Shown: one piece after another, positions 47,062-56,363 of the stretch
Position numbering within the stretch: the first letter of the stretch is position 1
Layout of the letters: each line of letters starts with the position of its first letter
Assembly (NCBI RefSeq): GCF_021389955.1
Contig: NZ_CP089980.1
Location: forward strand, 557,501-621,500
Direction: 5' to 3'
Origin: Fulvivirga maritima
GTDB taxonomy: Bacteria > Bacteroidota > Bacteroidia > Cytophagales > Cyclobacteriaceae
Length of the DNA: 64,000 nt
Notes under the pieces: generated by a model
What the model was told of the DNA's origin: nothing
The model's database searches: none
The model's input: the letters and a program-made list of their open reading frames with translations, nothing else
Program-made: the position numbers and the translations under genes

Positions 47062-47449
47062 ATCTTTTCAATTCTTCCACTGAGATTTTGAATGCAGCAG
47101 CATATTTCCCCAGCTTTTTATCACTCAGCTTTTTAAACACAGAAGGTTTTATATGTCTTTTTATAGTCCACTTCCAAAATCCGGTATATCCAGATAAGGT
47201 AGGGTAATCCATGATGTTTACTTCCATAAAAAACAGCACCGGGCTTTTCTTCCCAGACTTCACCTCCTCTGCAGCTTCTCTTACCCTGTCATTAATATCT
47301 GCCCAGGCTTCATCTAAAGCATCAGCCTTTACCTTCCAGCCAGTACTCAGGCTCTGCCCGTATTTACCGTCATCATCTTTAACATAGCACACCTCTCTGG
47401 TAACATCTCTCAGTGCTGACGAATCTTGTGGAAGGTCTTCTTTTTTCAT
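47024..47449 (-). CDS. Small conserved cluster protein of unknown function
   Basis: 141 residues, soluble. Polar start with many Asp/Lys, then a tryptophan-containing core (YTGFWKWTIKRHIKPSVF) and a helical tail. No recognised catalytic motif. Its place between DarB and the BtrH-like gene, with overlap on the latter, suggests a partner of one of them. Confidence 0.65.
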   Translation of the reverse strand: MKKEDLPQDSSALRDVTREVCYVKDDDGKYGQSLSTGWKVKADALDEAWADINDRVREAAEEVKSGKKSPVLFFMEVNIMDYPTLSGYTGFWKWTIKRHIKPSVFKKLSDKKLGKYAAAFKISVEELKRFDGGNIDKYIRK

Positions 47450-47460
47450 AGCAAATTATA

Positions 47461-48606
47461 TTAACAAACAGTTAACCAGGCGTATACATACGAAAACCTG
47501 GAACTCTCCGGTACCATTAATAATAGTTTATCGCCCTCTTTTAGTTTCCCACTGTTAAACAATTCTTCTACCATAAGGTAAATAGAACCTGAACCTACAT
47601 TACCTTTAGTAGCCAAGTTAGTAAACCATTTTTCTTCAGGGATGCTCAGTCCATCAGCAGCTAAAACATCTGCTATTTGCTGTTTAAAGAAATAGCTAGA
47701 CATATGAGGAAGGAAATAATCTACCTCTTCAATATTTATATTATGCTTTTTAAGTGATGTTAAAAGCAGCTCATTACCTAATTTAACAATATTATCACCC
47801 AAAAGCTTCACATCCTGCTTTATGCTCATTAATGATTTATTAATAAGGTCAGCAGGTTCATAATCTTTATACGATTGAAAATCTCCATTTTCTAATCTAT
47901 CGCCGCCCATATACATGCATGGCTCTATTTTATGCGCGAATGAGCAGGCTTCCATCCAATCTATTCTAAGGGAAAGGCCTTCTTTACTTTTCTCTGTCTC
48001 CAGTAAAAATGCTCCGGCACCATCAGATAGCATCCATCTTAAAAAGTCCTTCTCAAATCCGATGTAAGGGTTTTCTTCCAACTCCTGCATCTTCTGAATT
48101 TCTTCTTCATACTTATCAGCAGTCATGGCTATGGCTATTCTCTCTGATCCACTGGTTACCGCTTTGCTCTTATCTCCTAGTTTGAGAGACATATAGGCAT
48201 ATTTTAAAGCGTGCATTCCTGAGCAACATACTCCTGATGGAGATACCACTTCTATATTACTGGTCTCTGGCAAGCAGCCATGCACCATTACAGCATGTGA
48301 AGGCATGATCTGATCCGGGCTTGAAGTACCACAGCTCAAAAGCTCTATTGTAGTAATTTCATCCGGATCATTTTTAAACAATCCCCTAATGGCATTGGCC
48401 ACCATTTCAGCATTTGTATGGGTAGATTTACCTTCTTTATTTACGGCATAGTACCGCTCTTTGATACCATTCCTTCTTAAGATTATCTCTTTAGATCGAG
48501 ATTTTTTTCCATTAATGTACCCCAGGTACTCTTCCAAGTCTGCATTATAAACCGGGTCATTTGGAAGAAAAGCAGAAGCCCTGGTGATAAAAACATCTTT
48601 TAACAT
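47461..48606 (-). CDS. darB: DarB: beta-ketoacyl-ACP synthase III-type enzyme of dialkylresorcinol synthesis
   Basis: 381 residues, KAS III fold. Nucleophile C128 in SGVCCSGMHALKY; His in FLPHMSSYFFKQQ; Asn in TKGNVGSGSIYL. In DAR synthesis DarB couples two beta-keto fatty acyl chains to give a cyclohexanedione, which DarA aromatises. ATG at 48606 is favoured (a TTG one codon upstream is possible). Together with DarA in the same operon this fixes the cluster type. Confidence 0.9.
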   Translation of the reverse strand: MLKDVFITRASAFLPNDPVYNADLEEYLGYINGKKSRSKEIILRRNGIKERYYAVNKEGKSTHTNAEMVANAIRGLFKNDPDEITTIELLSCGTSSPDQIMPSHAVMVHGCLPETSNIEVVSPSGVCCSGMHALKYAYMSLKLGDKSKAVTSGSERIAIAMTADKYEEEIQKMQELEENPYIGFEKDFLRWMLSDGAGAFLLETEKSKEGLSLRIDWMEACSFAHKIEPCMYMGGDRLENGDFQSYKDYEPADLINKSLMSIKQDVKLLGDNIVKLGNELLLTSLKKHNINIEEVDYFLPHMSSYFFKQQIADVLAADGLSIPEEKWFTNLATKGNVGSGSIYLMVEELFNSGKLKEGDKLLLMVPESSRFSYVYAWLTVC

Positions 48607-48753
48607 CAAAAAAATATTTAGGGGATTTAACCAATTGTTGTATTCGTAAAACTATCTCTTTTTTTCATTAATCAGATCAAAAAATAACCTTTTCATCAAT
48701 ATCTAAAAATGAGAAATCTGTAATATGCTAATGATTATCAATATATTAATCTT

Positions 48754-50443
48754 TTATTTAGCTACTACTGACTCTAGCCATATGACTGAAAGCGCTTCTC
48801 TGATTATGGGTGTGGCAGGAATAGCTGACGAACCATTACTTTGATTCATTAGCTCATTTTTTCCTGATTTTAAAGACATCATATATGGATCTACAGCCAT
48901 ATCTTCTGGAGTTCCTAATAGCTGATGACTCACTACCCTAAAAAGCTCTGCCGCCATTTGCTCCAGCAAAGAAAGGTTTTTTTCTAGTTTCATAAGCAAT
49001 TCTTTATCCGAAGGGTAAATTTCTTCAATACCTTTCTGTAGATCATTCATAAACGGTACAGACATAGGGTCTAGATATATTTCTTTAATCTCTTTGTTCT
49101 CCATCCGGCCCCAGTCTAAATAGAAGTCTTGTACATTTCTATTTAGCTTACCGAGTCGCTCTCCGAAACTGTTTTTGGTAGTAAATAATTCTTTGAGAAC
49201 ATTCATATTTACAAAGGCTTTATTTGTAAACACTAATGAGGGCACACTCCAGTAGAAAGCAAAATCCCACGTGATTTTAGCAGCCATCACTTGAGTATTA
49301 CCAAAGAGCTCGTATTTCTGAAAATAAATAGGAATCCAGTTTTGAAATAGCCGTGCATGCACCTGATCATACACTTTAGTGCGCGTATAAACATCTTCTC
49401 CCTGATAATCTCTCAATATCAGGTCGGCTGTCCAGCAGTTACTCATGGAGATAAAATCAGTGCCAGGAGAGTAAAAAGGATCTAAAAAAGCGCCTGATTC
49501 GCCCACTACAGCCCATTTATCAGTAGAATAGAAGAGCTGCGAGTCATAGGAAAATTTTTTCAACACTTTAAAATCCAACACATCATCTAACCTACCTTCC
49601 AGCTGATTAGCACATTGGGGTTCGTTCTGCTTAAGCCACTCAAAGGCCTTTTCTAATTTATTAAAACAGGCAAAATCATGAAATCGAGGGTCTGCCACTA
49701 TACCTATGCTGGTATTACCTGATGACAATGGAATAAGCCAAACCCAATAGCCTTTGCTCATTAAATGAACTGTACTCAACCTTCTTAGTCCGGGAGCAAC
49801 ATAATTAATCCATTGCGGATTAACTGACCAATCTGAAATATCTACTTCGCCTTTAATCCTAAACCAGGCAGCGTTAATATGATGCTCTATTTCCTTACCT
49901 AAGCCGAGCTTTCTTTTCAAAAAGCTAGCTCTTCCGGTAGCATCTACCACCCAGCTGGCCATTATGGTATGCAAATCTTCTCCTTGCTGATAAGTTACTG
50001 TGTGGCAATCTTCTGATATATCTACCTCTTTAACCGTGCTGTTCATGATCACATGAACGCCGAGGTTGGAGATCATACCTATCAGATCATTTTCAAAAAT
50101 GCCTCTATCAATCTGATGACTGGGCACAAAAAGCTTATTTACTGCACCGAATTCCATCCGCCTGTCTATGGAATTACTCTCATTTGGTGAGATAAAAAAA
50201 CCTCAACCCATGCTTATACAGATGTGTTTTATCCAAGTAATCTTTAAGACCAAGCTCCTCTCTTAGATAGTACGTGCCCAGCTCTACCGTTGATTCTCCT
50301 ACCTTATGGGCTGCATCAGGAGCCGTGTCGGCCCTACGCTCCAGCAAAGCTACATTTAACCTTGGTTCACTCTTCTTCAGCTGCATGGCGAGCGTTAAGC
50401 CAGCCATGCCACCACCCATAATAATCACATCGAAATCAGGCAT
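48754..50443 (-). CDS. FAD-dependent halogenase-like monooxygenase, broken by a frameshift
   Basis: As given, two frames; removing one base from the A7 run at 50194-50200 restores 562 residues reading LRFFISPNESNSIDRR. FAD motif GGGMAGLTLAM; KVGEST near the substrate Lys; the halogenase signature WVWLIP (W-x-W-x-I-P) and DPFYSPG (Fx.Px.SxG). Predicted to chlorinate or brominate the phenolic ring, consistent with known chlorinated flexirubins. It follows darA by 7 bases. The regioselectivity and halide cannot be predicted. ATG 50443 is favoured over an upstream TTG. Confidence 0.88.
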
Positions 50444-50450
50444 CAGCAAT

Positions 50451-51359
50451 CTATCTTTTTATCCCAAGATATAAATAATGCTGTTTATTTCTTCTAATTT
50501 TTAAAAACATTAAGGGTCTTAGCAAGGTAAATATCACTAAAACAGGAGGAGAAACTACAAAAAGAGCAATTATAAGATACCATTTGAACCTATTTACCCA
50601 TACTGCTCTTTTTTCAGGATTAGTACCTTTTTTTCTTATTAGGTTAGCCCAAATGTTAAATAGCATTTTTCCTCTGGACTCTACCAGCATAAGCGCAGCT
50701 GACACTTTTATGCCCCCTTTTTGCAATATTTTTCTCTGTAAGCCTAAATAGTCACAGTGATTAATGGCCTCTGCCACCGGCTCTCCATATTGACGTGCGG
50801 CCTTAATATCTTCATCACTTACCCCTGGTAAAGGCAGAAATCCCCATTTGCGTGTTTTCTCACCTGTAAGCAGCCAGTGTAAAATAGTGAGGGCACTGAT
50901 ATGATTTTGAGCTCTGTCTATCAGGGGCACATTACCTACCATATAACCTCCTGCTGCATTTACCTCTCTTACTATGCTTTTCTGAGACTGAAGCCACATA
51001 TTTCTGGCTCCTATTACAGTAACTACAGGAGTATCTTTAAGCACTTTCCTGAATTTTTCATCCTGCAAAAGTGCCATGGCTGGTTGTGACGGGGAAAGAT
51101 ACCAGGGCTGGTATCCAAATATTATGAGTTGATATTCTTCTTTGGCTAGTGAATAAGGAGCCAGCTTACGCGGATGCTCCAATACCGTTTCAGGCATAGC
51201 ATCAAAAAAGGTAGGAGAAGTCCAGGGAAAGGGGAAATCATCTTCAGGTTTTACCTTAACCCTATCAATGTTCACCCCTTTAAATGGCAATAAAAAATTA
51301 TCTAAAATACTATCTAGCTGGCCCGATTGGCTATAGCTGATAACAAGAATGTTCTTCAT
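50451..51359 (-). CDS. darA: DarA: dialkylresorcinol-condensing/aromatising enzyme
   Basis: 302 residues. N-terminal flavodoxin-like segment (NILVISYSQSGQLDSILDNF), LIIFGYQPWYLSPSQPAM and VVTVIGARNMWL, ending in hydrophobic segments (LIIALFVVSPPVLVIFTLL) that should anchor it to the membrane. In DAR synthesis DarA oxidises the DarB product to the aromatic resorcinol. First biosynthetic gene of the operon, immediately before the halogenase. Confidence 0.9.
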   Translation of the reverse strand: MKNILVISYSQSGQLDSILDNFLLPFKGVNIDRVKVKPEDDFPFPWTSPTFFDAMPETVLEHPRKLAPYSLAKEEYQLIIFGYQPWYLSPSQPAMALLQDEKFRKVLKDTPVVTVIGARNMWLQSQKSIVREVNAAGGYMVGNVPLIDRAQNHISALTILHWLLTGEKTRKWGFLPLPGVSDEDIKAARQYGEPVAEAINHCDYLGLQRKILQKGGIKVSAALMLVESRGKMLFNIWANLIRKKGTNPEKRAVWVNRFKWYLIIALFVVSPPVLVIFTLLRPLMFLKIRRNKQHYLYLGIKR

Positions 51360-51378
51360 AAGAGTAATAAAAATTACC

Positions 51379-51843
51379 CTAATCTATCAAATCTTCCGCT
51401 TTTAACACAGTAGAATGTGACACATAATCCTTGATGTAATTTTTCAGATCTTTATCCAGCTCAGGATAGCTCTTTAGAATCAATGCTTTATCTTCTTCTA
51501 TTTCATTATTATAGTTGAGAATTTTAGGGGCATGCTCCTGTATGGTTAACCTCAAAAATCTATATTCCACATTAGCATTTTGACTATCAATAGCGTCTTC
51601 AAGCAGTTCATGACCTTCTTTAAAAAGCTCCAATTTATTAGCTGGTCCTTTTACCAAGCCGGCCTTGGTCATAAGTAGGGTTCCTTTATAAGCTTTTATA
51701 TCTGTTTCATCTCCTTGTAAAGATGACAGTGCATGCTCTATTTTATCTAAAGATCCATCGTTAAGCGCATTAAACACTACCGCTCTGCTACTGGCAAAGA
51801 AAAAAAGACTGGTTAAGAATATACTTGATATTATTTTCATCAT
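51379..51843 (-). CDS. Exported protein upstream of darA
   Basis: 154 residues with an N-terminal signal (MKIISSIFLTSLFFFASS). The mature part is helical with a TPR-like spacing (GTLLMTKAGLVKGPANKLEL). It starts the operon 19 bases before darA. Function unknown; a periplasmic factor for pigment or lipid handling is possible. Confidence 0.6.
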   Translation of the reverse strand: MMKIISSIFLTSLFFFASSRAVVFNALNDGSLDKIEHALSSLQGDETDIKAYKGTLLMTKAGLVKGPANKLELFKEGHELLEDAIDSQNANVEYRFLRLTIQEHAPKILNYNNEIEEDKALILKSYPELDKDLKNYIKDYVSHSTVLKAEDLID

Positions 51844-52030
51844 TTTTCAATTATAAGGTTACTCTACTCTTTAGCTAAACAATTATTTATCCAAACTTTA
51901 AAAAGGAGAAATACACTCAAAAAATATAGCTAATAAGCATACTGATCACACTTAAATAGAAGATATCCCTCTAAATAAATGAAATGTGGGGAAAAATCCC
52001 CACAGTTACCTTCCATATCGTTATAAAAAA

Positions 52031-52049
52031 AGGGAAGACTTGCTTCCCT
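52031..52049 (-). terminator. Terminator of the large exported-protein gene
   Basis: AGGGAAG, five bases, CTTCCCT, with a T-run on the minus strand (A-run at 52024-52031). Ends the 52064 gene and isolates it from the resorcinol operon. Confidence 0.75.
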
Positions 52050-52063
52050 CTTGTTATATCAGC

Positions 52064-54388
52064 TTAAACTGAAGTGTAATACCTAAAGAAACTACACTCT
52101 TCAATAATTTCCTTATAAAATTGAGTATTATCATATTCGTTTTGGAGCCTTCTAAAACTTCGTTTATAAGGCCTTATTTCATCCGTTACATCTCCGTTAT
52201 ATCCCCAATATTTATAGCTTTTCACTTCATTATACATGCTATTAAGCTCGCATTTGGCCATCAGATAAAGGCAACGGGCGTTTAGTTCTCTGTCAGTAGA
52301 GTTTTCTATTACTTTTTCATAAAAGCCATATGATTTTTTAGAAAGCTTGTTATAAACATCATAATGATCATCTAAATCATACAGGTTGTAACCTCTATTC
52401 GACTCAATAATGGTTGAAGCTCTATTCTTCTCATCATAATCACTTAAAAAGAAATTATAGTTACAGCAATTGCCGCCACCTATGAGCACATCTCTATAGT
52501 AGCCTGAATTAGAAGCATTATAATAGAAATTTCCTAATAGATAAAACGCCAGCTTTCTCTTCCACTGTGCTGTATTATTTTGAGCCATATCTTCCAGTTT
52601 AGCAACGTAATCAGCAAGCTCAGCCTTAGTGAAGTTACTTTTAATAAAACTAAAAGGAGAGGCCAGGTATACAGAGTCAACCATTACCATATCTTCTGAG
52701 CAGCTAAAACATTCCATAATATTATTGCTGAATATTTTTGCCGACACTTGATATGACACCATATTATCCCCTTCGTTTACCTTTGATTCTTTTAACCAGG
52801 CATAAGCCTCCTGAGGATTGGCCTTTTTTAAATAATACAGCCCTTTTATATATTTTATGTAATCAACAGCCGAATATCCGCCATCTATATTATTAGTCTT
52901 CCTCATTAGCATTTGCTCAAAAGCATTCTTCTGCGGCTTCTGCACAAAGGCCAAAATATCATCTATAAGAGGCAATGAGGCTATGCGACGAATGCTTTCT
53001 ATGTCATTATGCACAAAATAGGATTGAGCCAATTTACCATCTTTATAGTACAGATGAGCTACCTGATCCATGATAAGGTACTTCCAGGAAGGCTCTGAAG
53101 TCTGCCAATTGCTTACTTCTACAGAAGTCATTTCACCATCTAAAAAATTAGCAAGATAAGCCTCATGGTCAACCGTCATTTTACTCCACGTAAATACTTC
53201 ATAAACTTTAGTGAGTTCAGCTTTCTGACCTTGAAGACTATTATCATTTACTTTTGTCAGCTCAGCTTGTGCTTCTTTTATGTTCCCTTCACAAAAGGCA
53301 AGGTATGAAGAAGCCATTTGCCAGAATGCCTGGTTCTTAATTTGCTTATTTTGTTTTGCCTTACTAACAAAAGCAGTCAGGTATTCTAAGGCCTCTCTAC
53401 CTTCTTCTGGGTTTGGCAAGCTCATATCTTTAACCCCAATGTGGGTAGGCCAAATGGTTCTTTCTAAATCATTTAAGGCTCGCATAAATATTAACTCCAC
53501 CTTCTCATCATTAGGAGCTACCTCATATAATCTATCTAGCGTTTCCTCATCTCCAGCCATACTGCGTACTCCGGTAATGGTAATGTAAGCTGCCTTATCC
53601 TGATTATCTTTGAAAAAAGATTTACCTTCTGCCCCATTTCGGGTACAATACTGGTAACTCAGAAATGCGGATGTTTTTCGGTCTATGCTGTTGTTAAAAA
53701 TATCTATAAAGAAATAGGCCGCTTTCTCATATTGATATAATGAATAATAGCACCCCGCTACCTGATCTTTAGCGTAATAATATAACTCTGATTTTTCAAA
53801 CTGATCAGCCACCTGTTCTTCATAAAAATCTATCGCCTCCTGATACTGTGAGCCATAATGAAAAGCCCTGATGATTTGGTATGCATACCTTAGCTTAAGC
53901 TGATCATTTTTAGCACTAGCGAATAATTTACTTCCCTCTTCTATCAACGCTGAAGTATTTTCAGTCTCAACTTTCATGATATCACGATACTCCCATGAAT
54001 TCGTTCTTCTATCAGAAAAGGTTGCACTGCATTTACGAGCAAAGTTCATGTATGCTTTCACCTGAGCATCTAGATCTGACTTATGCTTGCTTAATAGTAC
54101 TTTAAACTCTGCATCAGTAGCATGAAAAGTCTTTCTAATATCCTCTTCAGACCACTCTGTAAGCAGCTGTTGCCATAAAAGCACATTACCCTCATGGTAC
54201 TCTTGATCCCAGTCGGCATTATAGAAATGGTTAGCATCTTCTCGCAGAAAAGGATAATAAGCTTTAGCGGAAATATTAGTCTGCTCAAACAGATTATAAA
54301 AAAAGTAAAGATCATCTACCGGCCCCCAGCCACAGCTAAAAGCACCCGTAGTAACCAAAATCAGAAGTAATGTTAATTTTCTCTTCAT
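52064..54388 (-). CDS. Large exported protein of unknown function
   Basis: 774 residues. Signal with SCGWG after an alanine/threonine-rich stretch, which also looks lipoprotein-like (AFSC). Rich in Tyr and Asn, with TPR-like helical pairs (YYAKDQVAGCYYSLYQYEKA, AFWQMASSYLAFCEGN) and several Cys in the second half (ECFSCSED, GGNCCNYNFF). ATG overlaps the stop of the upstream lipoprotein gene (ATGA), so the two are co-translated. Not assigned to a family. Confidence 0.75.
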   Translation of the reverse strand: MKRKLTLLLILVTTGAFSCGWGPVDDLYFFYNLFEQTNISAKAYYPFLREDANHFYNADWDQEYHEGNVLLWQQLLTEWSEEDIRKTFHATDAEFKVLLSKHKSDLDAQVKAYMNFARKCSATFSDRRTNSWEYRDIMKVETENTSALIEEGSKLFASAKNDQLKLRYAYQIIRAFHYGSQYQEAIDFYEEQVADQFEKSELYYYAKDQVAGCYYSLYQYEKAAYFFIDIFNNSIDRKTSAFLSYQYCTRNGAEGKSFFKDNQDKAAYITITGVRSMAGDEETLDRLYEVAPNDEKVELIFMRALNDLERTIWPTHIGVKDMSLPNPEEGREALEYLTAFVSKAKQNKQIKNQAFWQMASSYLAFCEGNIKEAQAELTKVNDNSLQGQKAELTKVYEVFTWSKMTVDHEAYLANFLDGEMTSVEVSNWQTSEPSWKYLIMDQVAHLYYKDGKLAQSYFVHNDIESIRRIASLPLIDDILAFVQKPQKNAFEQMLMRKTNNIDGGYSAVDYIKYIKGLYYLKKANPQEAYAWLKESKVNEGDNMVSYQVSAKIFSNNIMECFSCSEDMVMVDSVYLASPFSFIKSNFTKAELADYVAKLEDMAQNNTAQWKRKLAFYLLGNFYYNASNSGYYRDVLIGGGNCCNYNFFLSDYDEKNRASTIIESNRGYNLYDLDDHYDVYNKLSKKSYGFYEKVIENSTDRELNARCLYLMAKCELNSMYNEVKSYKYWGYNGDVTDEIRPYKRSFRRLQNEYDNTQFYKEIIEECSFFRYYTSV

Positions 54389-55386
54389 AGTTGCTCTGCT
54401 AAAGTTCTAATATCCACATTGTTTACTATTTCATCATCCAGGTGATAGAAAATCACCCCTTTTATTTTCAATTGACTTTTCTTAATCATCTGGTAGGCGT
54501 TTAAAATCTCTTCTGTCTTTACCCTTTCCAATTTTATCTTAAAACCTGGGGTGAGATAAAAGCTATGAAACAAAGTATCTTGCTTTACACCATATAAATT
54601 CTCTCCTATCTTTTCGAAATAGGCAGACTCAGATGTAAAGGCAGCTTTATCTACATGATTTATCAGTCTTATTTCATTGGCCTTATTTTTCACTACCATC
54701 TGCGAAAACACTGGTAAGGCCAGTTGCAGCTCCATAGGGTAAGAGGATTCAGCATTGATGTAATCAGCTACGGTTTTAGATTCTAAAATGGAATTATTGT
54801 TATCATCATCCAGCTTACCCATATTATAGAGCATGAGCACGCCTTCATCTACCGGAGGCACACCCGTTTCCTTCGGATATTTGATCTGATGAAGCCGTAT
54901 GGTAGCACTTAGCTGATAGTACTTTTTAAGCTCCGTAAGTAGTTCAAAGTATTTCTCTCTGGTCGATGGCGTCCAATCACAGTCTACTTGGATATGTTCT
55001 AAGCGCTTACTGAAATGATGCTCGCTAATCTGATCAGTAAGTTTATGTATGCGATCAGCCAGCGCTACTACATCCGATTTCTTAATGGCCTCATTGGTTA
55101 TAAAAACCACTGGAATAATATCATAATTTTTATAGGCGCTATCTACCTCTCGGAGTACATACACAGGGTAAAGACCGTCGTTAGTTCTGGAAGGATTGGC
55201 TACATCATCTACATCAAAATAATGAAGGAATATCCGCTTTGCTTTTACTTCTTCCAGCGTTTGTTTTATGGAATTGCTATACTGAGCCCTGGCCTTCCAA
55301 TGATAAAAGGCTATTTCAGGCTTACTTTGTTGCTCACAAGAAAGTAACATCAATAAGCCCCCCATCACTAATAAAATCCGCTGCAT
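54385..55386 (-). CDS. Lipoprotein, DUF3142-like TIM-barrel
   Basis: 333 residues. Starts at the ATG giving MQRILLVMGGLLMLLSCEQQ, a lipoprotein signal; an upstream ATG would add 12 residues before it. HIQVDCDWTPSTREKYFELL and YPMELQLALPVFS resemble the barrel strands of DUF3142 glycosidase-like proteins, and IKGVIFYHLDDE is barrel-like near the C-terminus. The resemblance is by motif only. Coupled to the 774-residue gene, so the pair probably acts together at the cell surface. Confidence 0.6.
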   Translation of the reverse strand: MQRILLVMGGLLMLLSCEQQSKPEIAFYHWKARAQYSNSIKQTLEEVKAKRIFLHYFDVDDVANPSRTNDGLYPVYVLREVDSAYKNYDIIPVVFITNEAIKKSDVVALADRIHKLTDQISEHHFSKRLEHIQVDCDWTPSTREKYFELLTELKKYYQLSATIRLHQIKYPKETGVPPVDEGVLMLYNMGKLDDDNNNSILESKTVADYINAESSYPMELQLALPVFSQMVVKNKANEIRLINHVDKAAFTSESAYFEKIGENLYGVKQDTLFHSFYLTPGFKIKLERVKTEEILNAYQMIKKSQLKIKGVIFYHLDDEIVNNVDIRTLAEQL

Positions 55387-55526
55387 CTGCTCTGTATGAT
55401 TTAAGAATGGCATAATTACCAATTAATTACAGAGCTAAGAAATGATACCCTGAAAAAAATATAGATTCAATGAATTTTAGCTATATTTACATCGCGCACG
55501 ATTTAAAAAATTAAAATAAGAGTAGC

Positions 55527-56006
55527 ATGGAATTTTATGATTTAAAAGCCGAAACACCTCAAGGCAAAGAAATACCTATGTCTGACTTTAAAGATAAAGC
55601 AGTATTAGTAGTAAACACGGCCACGCAGTGCGGTCTTACCCCTCAGTTTGAAGGACTGGAAAAACTTCATCAAACCTATGGTTCGAAAGGACTGGTAGTA
55701 TTAGGCTTTCCTTGCAATCAGTTTTTAAGTCAAGAGCCTTTAAGTAATGATGAAATGGAAAAGACTTGTAAAATCAATCACGGCGTTACTTTCCAACTCA
55801 CTAAAAAGGTAGACGTTAATGGCTCTAACACACACCCTGTTTTCAAATATCTGAAAGATACACTTGGTGGTACTTTAGGCAAAAAAATAAAATGGAACTT
55901 CACCAAATTTCTTATTACCCCTGAAGGAAAGCCATTTAAACGCTATGCTCCTACCACTAAGCCTGAGAAAATTGAAGATGACATAAAGAAAGTGTTGCCA
56001 AGTTAA
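55527..56006 (+). CDS. Glutathione peroxidase family peroxidase
   Basis: 159 residues, thiol peroxidase detoxifying hydroperoxides. Peroxidatic Cys35 in NTATQCGLTPQF, Gln in FPCNQF and Trp/Asn in KWNFTKF complete the active site. EKTCKINHG carries a possible resolving Cys, so thioredoxin rather than glutathione is the likely reductant. Monocistronic, followed by a strong terminator. Divergent from the DUF3142-like gene. Confidence 0.95.
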   Translation: MEFYDLKAETPQGKEIPMSDFKDKAVLVVNTATQCGLTPQFEGLEKLHQTYGSKGLVVLGFPCNQFLSQEPLSNDEMEKTCKINHGVTFQLTKKVDVNGSNTHPVFKYLKDTLGGTLGKKIKWNFTKFLITPEGKPFKRYAPTTKPEKIEDDIKKVLPS

Positions 56007-56026
56007 GGCTCCTTTATAAACACTAA

Positions 56027-56062
56027 AAGCCGGTGAGATTCTTTAAACCGGCTTCTTTTTTT
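56027..56062 (+). terminator. Terminator after glutathione peroxidase
   Basis: AAGCCGGT / ACCGGCTT stem with a 12-base loop, followed by CTTTTTTT. Strong intrinsic terminator. Confidence 0.88.
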
Positions 56063-56276
56063 GATTCCCCCTAATCAATGAGACTATCCTGACGGACTAG
56101 CTCCAACACTTCCACATGGCTTAACAGGTAATTTTAAAGCTAAAATTTAAAGAAAGCATCTCTTCTCTAACTGATCTTTAATATGCACCGCCTTTCACAT
56201 TGCTTATTTTAGAAGCAATATATTTTTATTTTATACTTTTCTATGAAGGTTTACATAAAGATGACTAAACTATCTC

Positions 56277-56289
56277 ATGTAATTTACAT
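56277..56289. promoter_or_regulatory. Palindrome upstream of the PL9-type lyase
   Basis: ATGTAA-T-TTACAT, a perfect 6-bp inverted repeat about 75 bases before the start at 56364. It resembles the GTAAG-type repeats elsewhere in the window but lacks the G. Confidence 0.3.
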
Positions 56290-56363
56290 TAAGAATTTAA
56301 TGAGGACCGGCCAATCGTTTTTAGGAAGCTTTGCACTAAAGTTCAACCTAAATTCAATTAAAA

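Larger units (their letters stand above)
56007..56363 (+). other. 357-base gap with a terminator and a palindrome
   Basis: No gene seen. It contains the glutathione peroxidase terminator (56027-56062) and a 13-base palindrome at 56277-56289 ahead of the lyase gene. Confidence 0.6.

Noticed and set aside
41439-51843. Complete flexirubin cluster
   Set aside because: No ammonia-lyase, aryl-CoA ligase, KR, DH or extra acyltransferase genes are present; only the resorcinol part and export genes are seen.
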